A program made the translations under genes and the position numbers. Shown here in pieces: positions 53,207-63,712 of a stretch of 64,000 bases of DNA. The notes below the pieces were generated by a model. The model had not been told where the DNA came from. It searched no databases and saw nothing but the letters and a program-made list of their open reading frames with translations. This DNA is from Polytrichum commune (Eukaryota > Streptophyta > Polytrichopsida > Polytrichales > Polytrichaceae), in the NCBI GenBank assembly GCA_950295325.1, contig OX485805.1:7254501-7318500 (forward strand), in the 5' to 3' direction. Every line of letters starts with the position of its first letter. The stretch's first letter is position 1.

Positions 53207-53646
53207 TGTCAAGTATGAGGGTTTCTCTCTCCAAGCTTAAGAAACTAAAATGTCTCCTTACAAAGCTTAAGAAACTCTAAAATTCACACACAAGAGTCAA
53301 GCTATCTCTCACTCCACGAAGGGAGAATCCAAGAGTGCAAGTGGTGGAGAAAGAATGCAAAGGCTTTACTCATAATCTACTACACGATAGCCATGAGAAA
53401 GCAACAACAAGCTCTCTCTCTCTCAAAACACACTCACAAGACTTGACTTGACAACAATGGCAAGTTAAGAGGCCTTCCTCTCCATACAACCCCAATCCTA
53501 TGTGGAGTTCATCCATGGAGTGGATGAACAATTAACTAGGACTCCCAATGGAGTCCGTTCCTCATCCCAACACACATGGACTCCTAATGGAGTCCATTTA
53601 CTCCTAAATTGACGTAACTTAGCCCCCGATGTCACCTCATGTGACA
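53207..53646 (-). repeat. 5' LTR of retrotransposon copy 1 (440 bp)
   Basis: Read on the minus strand it begins TGTCACATGAGG and ends CTTGACA, so the ends are TGTCA...TGACA, a 5-bp terminal inverted repeat typical of LTRs. It matches the LTR at 59499-59938 along its whole length with scattered differences. Inside are two short GGACTCC/GGAGTCC hairpins, and the first 17 bases form an imperfect palindrome. The internal leader with gag follows at lower coordinates. The outer (right) edge is followed by TGCCAATAAG and is part of an 80-bp tandem duplication. Confidence 0.92.
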
Positions 53647-53750
53647 TGCCAATAAGAATGAGAATGCTACAGTCCATTTACTCCTAAATTGACGTAACTT
53701 AGCCCCCGATGTCACCTCATGTGACATGCCAATAAGAATGAGAATGCTAC
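53591..53750. repeat. 80-bp tandem duplication at the outer edge of the 5' LTR of copy 1
   Basis: Units 53591-53670 and 53671-53750 appear identical. Each holds the last 56 bp of the LTR (outer end) plus 24 bp of flank ending AGAATGCTAC. The duplication therefore happened after insertion. Confidence 0.92.
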
Positions 53751-54952
53751 ACTACATATTGTATTTAGTGTCATTTACTATTTGGATCTACACAATGTCA
53801 TATTTTACTATTATTGATGTGACTCATTACCAAGTAAAGATGTTAATGTTCTGCAATGTCCAACAACCAATTTAACCTTTGTTGGCCCCAAAAGAGATAT
53901 ACAGTAAATATTTATAGCATTGCATAGTCTCAAATAATATAGTATGTGACATTGAATACAATATTTAGTGTAGTAAAATTAAAGCTTAACAAATCTCTAG
54001 AAGTATAGATGGTGAAAATTACCAAACAATGTCAGTCAACATATATGTTGCAATTTATTCTTTTGAGATGATTATTATATACGGAATTGTAATGGTACAA
54101 TGTCAATTAAATTTTCATATAGTACTTGTATGTAATATAGCATTTTACATTATTTCTAATGTAACTTTAACTATTCGCTAAAAATTTTTAGTGGAGTTGG
54201 ATTACAAAATATTAGATGTTTGTTGAATAAGACATGGATGGATGACAAGGATGATAGGTTTTATTGGTGACGGGAGAAGGTTTGAATCTCTTGAGGTTTG
54301 GGGTTGATTACCAATGCTTCTTATGTTGCCCTTATGTCACAATGGTGATGGGTTTTCTTGTCAAAGCTCATTGTTGGGCGGGGATTGTGAGGTGTTAGGG
54401 TACATTGAGCATGTTGTAGATCTCAATTCAATCGTAACCTCCAAGGAGGGACAATAGTTTCAACCTCACGTTTGGATAAATTGAAAGTTTTAGAAAGCTA
54501 GAGGAAGGCACATGACTTGTGTGCAAGATTCTAGCTTTCCTAGAAATTGTTATGAAATTTCTACTCAAATTGTGTGATATTTTGGTTTGTGTTCTTGAGA
54601 ACACATCAAGAATGCAGAGTGACATTATGCATGCTTGGCATCTGGTTCAACATGGTAATGTGTAAGTAATATGTTGATTTTAGGCCGAGTGGTGTACAAC
54701 ATGATTATGTCATAATTAATATATTGTTTCCATATAAAAATATTTCTAATTAACTTTAGTATAATCTGACGTGTATAGATGAAGACATAAAAAATAATGT
54801 AATTTTCAATGTAATAAGTGGAAAATGTGTCAATATTTCAACATTTCATTGAATTTCACATAATAATTTCGCGCTTGGAAACTTGTGATCCATGTGTGAG
54901 GTATTGCATTCTTGTACTTGTAGCCACATTAATGGCAGCCTACATGTAATGT
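53751..54952. other. AT-rich spacer between the two retrotransposons, left part
   Basis: No gene, RNA or terminal repeat recognised. Confidence 0.45.
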
Positions 54953-55230
54953 TCAATGATCGGGGAGAACCGGCAGTTAGTTACAAATGAACCAGTTGAG
55001 TTTGAGAAATAACTGGTTGAAGTTCAAGACTGCAAATGAACTAGTTGAGTTTGAGAAATAACCAGTTGAAATTCAAGATTGCAGGAAAATTATCAATCGT
55101 TTTAGAGGAATTTATAGAAGAATATACCCCAATTTCATAAAGGAAAACCGGAGGATGTCAACATGTAACCGGTTGGACTTGCAACCACTAGGATCTCAAC
55201 CAGTTATGCCCAAAAATCTCCCAATCATTG
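54953..55230. repeat. Repeat R4, second copy with internal duplication
   Basis: As at 3520-3735, but the segment CAGTTGAGTTTGAGAAATAAC is repeated about 45 bp apart, making this copy longer. Confidence 0.7.
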
Positions 55231-55703
55231 GTAATGTTCTTTAGACTTAACCGTAAATGTCAATCAAAGAGGGATGAAACCGTGGGTTCGATCCTTATTT
55301 GAGGAAACTTTCTATTCTTAGCTCGTTGGCTCGTCATACATTGGTACCTATTTTGAAAGTAGGGTGAAACTTTTGGGACAATTTGTTTTCACCACTCAAA
55401 CTTTGAGAGGGTTTTAGATCTAAAATAGGGTTTGTGGATGGTATCCGTTGTTCTTAATCCCTGATGGGTCTATGCAAGGGTAGCTTGGCCCACCCATCCT
55501 AGTAGGACAAGCTAGAAAATTGTTTTTAAATAGCCCGATACCACTCTTTGTTGATGGTTTTTTAAGCATTAAGAAAACTTGGGTGACTTTGTGTTAATTC
55601 TCATAAACTCTGGGTTTGGGACTATACCCATGATTTCATCTCATTTACTTTACAAATAACTCTAATAGGTCCCCATATGATACCTAGTTTACGCATGTGT
55701 ATA

Positions 55704-56599
55704 CCCTGGGGGTGCGCCTTTCATTAAAAACCAAGAACCATGTGCGTTCACAACATACACTAAACCCCCCTATATATAAGTTTTTTGGTAAAATTAAGTA
55801 ATGCACATTCAATTTCAATCATAAAAATACAAGTGACAATATGTATACATAAAAATTTACATTCATATTTAGTCATTAACATATGTGTACAAATAAGGTT
55901 TTGGATATTACTGAATTCCTATCATACATATAATGTGAAACCCTAGCATTCCTGGATATAGTCATCCCCCAAATGTAACTCATAAGCATCTAAGTCTACA
56001 ATGTATGTCATAGAGGCTAATGCTATTATTTTTTCTATATCTATCATCAAATGATTTGTAAGATCGTAAGTCCACTTATTGTTGGTTCCTTTTTGACTAC
56101 CAACATAAACCAATTTCCATGCTTGATCCAATTTGTTGCACACGTCGGAGGTTTACCAATGATACGAAAATGATTGGGAATCAACACCTTCACAATTTTG
56201 ATGCCGCCTATGATTTAATGATGGCATCAACCACCCGCAACCACCTAGATCAACCACAAAGAACCGCCATAAGGAAGCGCTTGCCGTTCGTCTTGCAACC
56301 CTATGCAAGAAGTGGCCTTGTTCTCGGCTCAACCACCCTTGCCTCTTCCACACATACATGGATGAGAAAATGATTCATCTTGGTTTCATCCAATATTTTG
56401 TACTTATCCCATCGAGTCTAGTGACCCCTATCATACAATTACAAATATTATATATTTCTAGAGGTCCTCCATACATGTACAAAATACAAGTTCTAATTTG
56501 TTTAGCATGTGTATATGTAGTACACAAAAGTTCAAATTAATACTTTTTATGTGCACTCATGTATACTCATACGTGTCATGAAAGGTGCACCCCCTGGGG
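55704..56599. mobile_element. DNA transposon-like element with CCCTGGGGGTGC ends
   Basis: The left end, CCCTGGGGGTGCGCCTTTCA, and the right end, whose inverse reads CCCCAGGGGGTGCACC then TTTCAT, form inverted repeats of about 21 bp. TGTATA is present on both outer sides (55698-55703 and 56600-56605) as a likely target duplication. Length is 896 bp. The inside has two opposed open frames of about 65-85 codons (56119-56373 plus, 55943-56143 minus) with no recognised domain. Confidence 0.65.
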
Positions 56600-56605
56600 T
56601 GTATA

Positions 56606-59498
56606 CCAAACATGAAGCTAAGTGGACACCCAAGGAGCCACTTGTTTATATTGATAAGGATCAACAACAAGGTTGCATGGGTGGTGAACACATTTGTTTT
56701 CCAAAATTTCAAAAACCATAGCAAGATGTCAACATGGGGCCCCCCCCCCCCCCCCCTACGATTGAGCAACATGGCCATGATGGACAACTTATAAGGGCAA
56801 CATGAAGGAAATGTAGTTTTTTTTTAAAAAAATTATTAATATGAGGAGGGGAGCAAGGATGTGCCCACAAGCTAGAAGGGCAATGACCCTTGTTGTAGCG
56901 CTTCAAAAGATGAAGGGCTAATGGGGAGATTGTGAATATTGTAACCCAATAAAGATTGCGAAGCCAATGGGAAGGGGACTAATTAAGACATGGGGTAGGC
57001 TTTGAAGGTGGCCACCTTCATTAGCCCATAGTTTTGCCCAAAGGCATAAAAGGCATTTAAGGTTTTTCATCTTAAGAATGTAAAAGTAGATGGAGTTTAC
57101 ATGTAGAACAATTGCATGGTTGGTCGTGCTCTCATTGAGTTGTTCGGTGATTTCAACAACTAGTGATTGCACCTAAAATGGTGGGCAAACTGCATGTACA
57201 ATGTTTTGTGGATGTTGTATTTATTTTGGACCATTAGACGACCAACATCAATCACATTTGCACCTTTAGTCTACGGATACAACACTTTATATGTTTTCTC
57301 TTTTCTTTAAAATTTTTCACTATATTTTGTTTACTAAATTATAATACAACATTTTTGCTATCAATATAAAGTTAGACTTAGCAATATGATTTTAGCGAAA
57401 CATTTTTCTCCTAGGATAAAACCCCTTGGCATTGTTCATATGATGATATTTAAAAATTCCTCAATCAAATTAGATTGTTTTATTGAAGAGTCAAGAGTCT
57501 TTCCAATCTTCTATGAAATATTCAATTTCATTATTCATTAGTAATCCTAAAAGTGGGGTATTCCAAAGTTCGCATGTGCTTAGAAAGACGTTTAGGTGTA
57601 CTCATGTGTCTCACAATGCGCGAAGAAAACTTTACCACATGGAAAGCAACATGTGTTTTGTGTTTAAATTTCCGCCCACGAGGCACTTGTAGTATGCATC
57701 CAAAAGTGAGCCAAACTTGGTGACATTTTTAAAACAAAGTGTTGTTGTCTTGGGAGTCATTGTGGCAATCTCAAAATGCAAGTGTGGACAACATCTAATG
57801 TTGTTGAGTTAGTGTGGTTATATACCCTTGAAAGTGTATATCTTTGCAGAGGTAGTTCAACATTTAGCTAATGGTTTCAACATCGATTCAACTCACATTT
57901 CATCTCTTCTTAGATCTTGCAACTTAAAAGTCGCAAAAGATCAATCCTGTAACCATATGTTCAATAGGAACCAAAATTTCAACGTTGAGTGTAATGTGTA
58001 TGAATCAATACGTAACCGGTGTTGATAATTTCATCTAGAGGCTTGTAATGGCCAATTGCAAACAACACCCGCATCATCACCTGCATAAAGCTCAAAATTT
58101 ACGCAGATTCGAACAAAAGGACCTCGATCCCTTGCTGGATTCCAGTTCGAGAATTCAAACCAAAAACTTAAACCAATCCAAATAAAAACAAACAAAAACA
58201 AAAACTTCCTGAATGCCGATCAAATTAAGGACAAAGATGAAAAGAGTACTATCAATGCCTGTGACATGTGCTTAATTGGGTGTGACCTGAAGAGGCCTTT
58301 GTTTCCTTCTAACTAAAATACCTTAGAATTGCTTCCAATATTACCATCTTCTGGTTGTTTTGTTTATTATTCAAACTTTTCTTTACAAGAGCAGACCTTT
58401 AGAGGAGAAAGCCTTGGACGCCTTTAGAGATGTCTGGAGAGAAGCAGGAGGAATCTCATCATTTAAAATGCTTGGGAGGTTTCCACATTTTTCTGCACGT
58501 AAAACTCCATAACTACTGGACCATTTGCCTATTGGCTTTGTTCGGAGTGCTATTTTGCGACCTTTGAACACTTTACACATATGAATTCATGCCTACACCC
58601 CAAGAGTGGCAACTCTCTCCAATAACACAATTGTTTCTAATTCACTTCTAATGTTTCGTAACATTACTCAGATGATGAGGTGTGTTCAACTATCCTGAGT
58701 TCATATTCAATCTGAAGCACTAGGATTCTAGTATCTCTGGAGTCTTTATGCTCGAATCTGCTGTTGGGCCCATGAACACAACCCATCAGCTGAGTGATGT
58801 TTATGTTCTAAAAAATCGATATATTTGTGAAGTCACAAGGAAGCAACAATAATAATAAGCTCCATGTGCAAGACATGGTTGAATCTAATACAATTTCAGA
58901 AAAATCCAACACATGATGCAAATGGGTTGTAAATTTTTGATGCAAAGATTTAGTAGCCAATTGAAATTAGACAACTTAATCAACCACCAAGATTGCACTG
59001 GATAGAATAATCAAAACTCCACATATATGACATCACACGAGGTGCCTAACGCATTCGACTATTATTGGCATTAATAATTTTATTGAATTTAATAATTTCA
59101 ATACTTTTGATGTGATTTTAGTTTATAAAATAACATATATAACTATACCATGAATTGTGTTTAATTATTTATGCACAAAATGATTGACATACATCAATAA
59201 TATATGTAGGCCTAGAGTCAAACCAATGCTACATACTCGATATAGGCTTCTATGTGAGAGGTACACATGCATATGATATTTCCTTCTCCCATTCAAAGAT
59301 CAATTGCATATAGCTTTCAAAAACACCTTCATGCAGTTTTTGGAATTGCCTCCCTTGATTCTTGAACTTATGAAGCTAGAGTATGCTATTTGGATTGAAA
59401 GAATGAGAATAAAATGAGTTCTAGCTGAAGAGTCAAGTGTTATTTTCACGAGTGATGGTGTATAAAGTGGTCCACACCAGAGGGATGCAAAGGGTAAG
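56606..59498. other. Spacer between the two retrotransposons, right part
   Basis: GGGG followed by 17 C lies at 56736-56756. Several short frames (for example 57828-58025 plus, 58383-58580 minus) have no recognised domain. Mostly AT-rich DNA. Confidence 0.4.
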
Positions 59499-59938
59499 TG
59501 TCACGTGAGGTGACATCGGGGGCTAAGTTACGTCAATTTAGGAGTAAATGGACTCCATTAGGAGTCCATGTGTGTTGGGATGAATAACGGACTCCATTGG
59601 GAGTCCTAGTTAGTTGTTCATCCACTCCATGGATGAACTCCACATAGGATTGGGGTTGTATGGAGAGGAAGGCCTCTTGACTTGCCATTGTTGTCAAGTC
59701 AAGTCTTGTGAGTGTGTTTTGAGAGAGAGAGAGCTTGTTGTTGCTTTCTCATGGCTATGGTGTAGTAGATTATGAGTAAAGCCTTTGCATTCTTTCTCCA
59801 CCACTTGCACTCTTGGATTCTCCCTTCGTGGAGTGAGAGATAGCTTGACTCTTGTGTGTGAATTTTAGAGTTTCTTAAGCTTTGTAAGGAGACATTTTAG
59901 TTTCTTAAGCTTGGAGAGAGAAACCCTCATACTTGACA
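59499..59938 (+). repeat. 5' LTR of copy 2 (440 bp)
   Basis: Starts TGTCACGTGAGG and ends ATACTTGACA. The G-box-like CACGTG at 59502-59507 is intact here, but is CACATG and CATGTG in the two LTRs of copy 1. It has the same length as the LTR at 53207-53646, with few differences. The AG-rich run near 59720-59735 and the GGACTCC hairpins are shared. I could not pick a convincing TATA box by eye. Confidence 0.93.
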
Positions 59939-61173
59939 ACAATGGCTCAAATTTTTCATTTTTGGTTGTATTTCTGAGCTAGAATGGCCCAGTATTGAGA
60001 GCAAATGAGTGATACAAGTGTTTGAAAGCTTAGTTTGTCATTTCTTGCAACCCTCAAGAAGATTTTGAGAGAAATCTTCCCATTTTTCTTTTGTTGTCTC
60101 TTTGTGTTTTCTTCAAGTGTTGATGGTTGAATCTTGAGATTCCATTTGGTCTCAAGATTCTGAAGTCACATCATTCTTGCTTGCAATTTGTAAAAGCAAA
60201 GTTTAATTTTTTTTTTAAAATTTACAAACAAACACAAACCAAACTTAAAATCCGAATTTTTTTATTTTTTTTGTTTTTTGTTTATTTTTATTTTTATTTG
60301 AGCTCCGGAGCTCCACGGACACTCTTGGAGCTCCTGGAGCTCCTGGAACTCCGATTCTGGATACCGGGCGGCACCACCCAAACCGGGTCGGGGGCGGGCG
60401 GCCCAGGCTCCGGGCCCCCCAGGCCAGCTAGGCGGGCGGGCTCCGGCCAGGCCCAGCTGGCCCCCCCACCAACCGCGGCTGCAGGCCCTTATCCCCAAGG
60501 TAAGCCTCCTTTTATTGCCTTAAGTTAAGTTAGTAAGGTTCAATTAATTAAGCTAAGTTACTTAATTAAGTTAATTAATTAGGTAATTAGGATCAGTTAA
60601 TAAATTTAGGTTAATTAAGTTAATTAGATTAAGTTAATTAAGTTAATTAATTTTTTTAATTTTTTTAATTTTTTTAATTTTTACTTTCACTTTCAAATTT
60701 GGCATTTCATTGTCACAAACTTTGAGGCTCAAATTTGGGGGCATACTAGCTCCGATTGAAGTGAAATTTGAGCCTATTTTGTGTGAAATTTGCCAAGGAA
60801 TCCAATGGTGTAATTGGATTTTTGATTGGAAGTCAAAATCATTGCTGAAATTGCTAATTTCAACGCTGATTTTTGTTTTTGGGAGCAAATTAACTCCGAA
60901 CAGAGTGAAATTTGAGCCTAATTTGTGTGAAATCTTCCTAGGAGTCCATTGGTGCACTTAGTTTGTTGATTGGAGTCCATAATCACCTTGGAAATGAGCC
61001 TTTTCAACGCTGATTTTTAATTTTAATTACCAATCTCAAACCTTTGCACAATTTTGGAATTCTGGGGGCATAAACACTTGGCATTTGGCAAGGGATTGCC
61101 ATTTAGATAGCCCGCAACAGGTGCAGGTTGCCATTACCTTGTAGATAGTTGCAGGTACTCAAGTGATTATTTT
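59939..61173 (+). other. Leader of copy 2
   Basis: Contains, in order: an AT-rich part similar to copy 1, T-rich runs (60206-60300), GAGCTCCTG units and a GC-rich patch (60301-60490), a donor-like CCAAGGTAAG at about 60496-60505, TTAATTAAG repeats (60540-60650), and two units of the 144-bp repeat (about 60735-61020). TAGTTGCAG at about 61146-61154, just before the gag ATG, could be a splice acceptor. Splicing between the two would remove the AT-rich and tandem repeats; this is inference. Confidence 0.6.
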
Positions 61174-63456
61174 ATGGTGCAAACTAGGAGCCGATATTAT
61201 CGATCTCCATCACCAGATTACTTGGAGGACGTGCATACCACAAATCTTGAGCCAGAGGTAGATACCAACGAGGCTTTTGAGCCTATTTCGGCGTTGGACA
61301 CTACTAGTAGGCTTCGGATTTGGAGTGTCGGCACGTTCGACGAAATGGAGGACGATCGCCACAATTCAGTGCGTGATCGGTTCTCAGGTCGAGCTGGGGG
61401 CATTTCCTTGCCCGACTGGAAACTCCGGTTTCGCACCTGGATTAAGGAGAAGCGTCAAAGGTCTTCCAATTTCAATGATTGGTATGCCTTTGAGCTTCTG
61501 CCTCAACATTTGGAGTATGAGGCACTCCAAACTTATGAACGCTGGACAGAGGGTCATCAGCGACAACTTCGGGAGGTGGAGCAGTATTGGGAGGCTCGGG
61601 TTGAGCTTATTTCAGCCCTTAAAGATGGGGCGGTTGCTACCTTAGCTCCACCCACCTTAAAGGAGGAGGAATCGCCGGAGGAGTCTAAGGACAAAGAACT
61701 GGCACTTGGGCCAATGGTGGCTAGCAGTAGCACGGCAACCCTTTCACGGGTGGCACGTGCTACACAGGCAGCATTGACGGCTGTTGGTCCACCACCTCCA
61801 TTTAATCCCCTTGCTGAATTTGTCGCACATTTGGAGGTGGAGTATGGTGGATTTCGGCGAGACCAGATGCAGCGCATTCAGGATTTCCGCCGAGAGAAGG
61901 ATGACACTCCACGGACCATGTATACGCGACTCGCACGCTTTGCTGTTGAGTCGGGAGGTGTTTTTGCTGAGAGTCAGCTTGTCAAAATCTTTTTGTCTAA
62001 GATTGACAAGCGGCTACTTGAGTTGGCATCACCTCGGATTATCCTCGACTACGAAGGCAGAGCTACGCTTGCACAAGCGTTTGCCGTGGTTGAGAGATGT
62101 GATCGGGCTCTCTGTCAACATGATGCCACAGACATGGTATCTTGGATGACAGAAAGTACGAAATCAAGAAGAATTGTCACAGCTACTAGTAGTTTAGCTG
62201 AGACTCAACCCGTGAAGGAGCAAAGGATTTTGCATTGTTGGGGTTGTGGAGAAGCTGGTCATTCGAAAAATGATCCCAATTGTCCTAAGAAGAAGAAAAC
62301 TCAGCCTTTGGGAAAATTAAAACAAAAGATAGAATCAGTAAAGGCAGGGGACAATTCTAAGAAGAGACAATTGAAATGTAACCATTGTGGTGGCACTAAT
62401 CACGATGTGGATCATTGTTTCCAACTTCATCCTGAGATGCGGCCTGCCAGTTATGTCACTGGAAAGTCTCCAAGGGAGCAGAGTCTTGAGGCTAAGGTGG
62501 CAGAGCTTGAGCAAAAGCTCAAATCTTCTGCATCTTTTGCTCAAATTTCTGAGCCGCATGTGGGTACTGGCACCTCGGGTTCGGACATGTATATGTTTGG
62601 AGCAGCTGGAGAGGTGGTGGCGGCGGCTTCTACTCGCTCACAAACATTGGCAGATGCGGTGGCTTCCACGAGTGGTGGTAGCAACGAGGTGCTACATCCT
62701 CGCCGTGCCGGACCAGCTGATCAAATTGGTCAAGCATGTTTACCTCTTTCATTTGGATTGGTAGACACCACTGTTGTTGGGGCTAAAAACCCTGTACCTT
62801 TGAGAGATGGGGATTCCATCTCGAAGGATGTTACGCAGGCATTGGCATATAAAATTCTCCATATGCCAATTTTCTCGGGTTCAGAATTTATGGCTTCGGA
62901 TTTCAAGCCTGCTGCAGTTTTTCATTTAGCTGGGAGAATGTTAGAAGGTAAGGTGGATTTGCCATCCCTTCAAGTATCCCAAGCTGTGGTTGACGTACCT
63001 GTGGCTGAGGAGGTGGAGGACTTAGCCAATTTGCGAGCGAGTCTTGCGGATGCGGCGATCATTGCTTTTGGTAAGCAAACTGATATTCCTCCATCATCAA
63101 TTTCAGCAGTGGATACGTCATTTTCGAATTATGCGGCGGGAGCGGCATACCTTGCAGACATTTCTGCAAGGCCTGCTCGCGAACGGCATAATTTGCAACC
63201 TGGAGTTGTACGGCTGGTGAACGACAAATCCTTGTTTGTCGTTTCACGCACGGATATGCCTACTATCCGTGCTACACCACTGAGAGTTATGATGGATTCC
63301 GGTGCTCAACCGGTTATGATTGGCAAAGGACTTGCTGACAGTCTTGGATTAACGCCAGCAAGCTTGGATCCTTGTCCATTCACTATTGTGACTTCAGTAG
63401 GGGACACTGAACGTGCAACAGGTTACACCAAGGCACCTCTATGCTACCAACTATGA
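61174..63456 (+). CDS. gag: Gag polyprotein with zinc knuckles and protease active site (copy 2)
   Basis: This 760-residue ORF has the same translation as 49706-51988: a gag-like N-terminal half, zinc knuckles at residues 355-370 and 402-415, and protease DSGA at 708-711. It ends at TGA (63454-63456) inside the protease. Finding the same full-length gag twice with no stop argues for recent transposition or for gene conversion between the copies. The ATG at 61174 lies 20 nt after a possible splice acceptor. Confidence 0.93.
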   Translation: MVQTRSRYYRSPSPDYLEDVHTTNLEPEVDTNEAFEPISALDTTSRLRIWSVGTFDEMEDDRHNSVRDRFSGRAGGISLPDWKLRFRTWIKEKRQRSSNFNDWYAFELLPQHLEYEALQTYERWTEGHQRQLREVEQYWEARVELISALKDGAVATLAPPTLKEEESPEESKDKELALGPMVASSSTATLSRVARATQAALTAVGPPPPFNPLAEFVAHLEVEYGGFRRDQMQRIQDFRREKDDTPRTMYTRLARFAVESGGVFAESQLVKIFLSKIDKRLLELASPRIILDYEGRATLAQAFAVVERCDRALCQHDATDMVSWMTESTKSRRIVTATSSLAETQPVKEQRILHCWGCGEAGHSKNDPNCPKKKKTQPLGKLKQKIESVKAGDNSKKRQLKCNHCGGTNHDVDHCFQLHPEMRPASYVTGKSPREQSLEAKVAELEQKLKSSASFAQISEPHVGTGTSGSDMYMFGAAGEVVAAASTRSQTLADAVASTSGGSNEVLHPRRAGPADQIGQACLPLSFGLVDTTVVGAKNPVPLRDGDSISKDVTQALAYKILHMPIFSGSEFMASDFKPAAVFHLAGRMLEGKVDLPSLQVSQAVVDVPVAEEVEDLANLRASLADAAIIAFGKQTDIPPSSISAVDTSFSNYAAGAAYLADISARPARERHNLQPGVVRLVNDKSLFVVSRTDMPTIRATPLRVMMDSGAQPVMIGKGLADSLGLTPASLDPCPFTIVTSVGDTERATGYTKAPLCYQL

Positions 63457-63706
63457 TATACTTGTTGGTCAGCAAGCTCTTTACCCACTTGGCTTTGGTT
63501 TGGATAATTGGACGGAAGAGGCATGGATTAAACCGGGATGGTCCACTGGAGATGGCAGGAAGGTATTTATTCCCGTCACATTTGCAGCCACTGCTATGAC
63601 TATGGTTGCGGAGGCAATGTTTGGTTGCAGCTGTTCAGTTGCAGATTTGCCTTGTGCTCCAGTTTTATTGGAGGAAACAATGGACTACACTTGTAATACG
63701 GCATAA
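63413..63706 (+). CDS. C-terminal half of retropepsin in the +1 frame (copy 2)
   Basis: Same frame and sequence as 49456-49749, with YDILVG as the protease C-terminal motif. It starts at a GTG codon with no upstream ATG and overlaps gag. It ends at TAA (63704-63706), followed by CAA and TAA (63710-63712). That both copies carry the same +1 shift at the same place points to a family trait. Confidence 0.75.
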   Translation: MQQVTPRHLYATNYDILVGQQALYPLGFGLDNWTEEAWIKPGWSTGDGRKVFIPVTFAATAMTMVAEAMFGCSCSVADLPCAPVLLEETMDYTCNTA

Positions 63707-63712
63707 CAATAA

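Larger units (their letters stand above)
43941..53646 (-). mobile_element. Ty3/gypsy LTR retrotransposon carrying a DNA methyltransferase and a PHD finger (copy 1)
   Basis: This is a nearly complete LTR retrotransposon on the minus strand, about 9.7 kb. LTRs lie at 53207-53646 (5') and 43941-44372 (3', 8 bp short). Between them are a leader, gag, a protease split by a +1 frame change, a Dnmt3-like cytosine methyltransferase, a 111-residue linker, and RT-RNase H-integrase-PHD. The order protease, RT, RNase H, integrase places it in Ty3/gypsy. The methyltransferase between protease and RT and the PHD finger after integrase are extra domains. The gag protein is identical over all 760 residues to that of copy 2 at 61174, so the family moved or was homogenised recently. 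The two ends show no matching 5-bp target duplication, and both carry local duplications, so the junctions are rearranged. Family-level identity is secure; activity is unknown. Confidence 0.95.
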
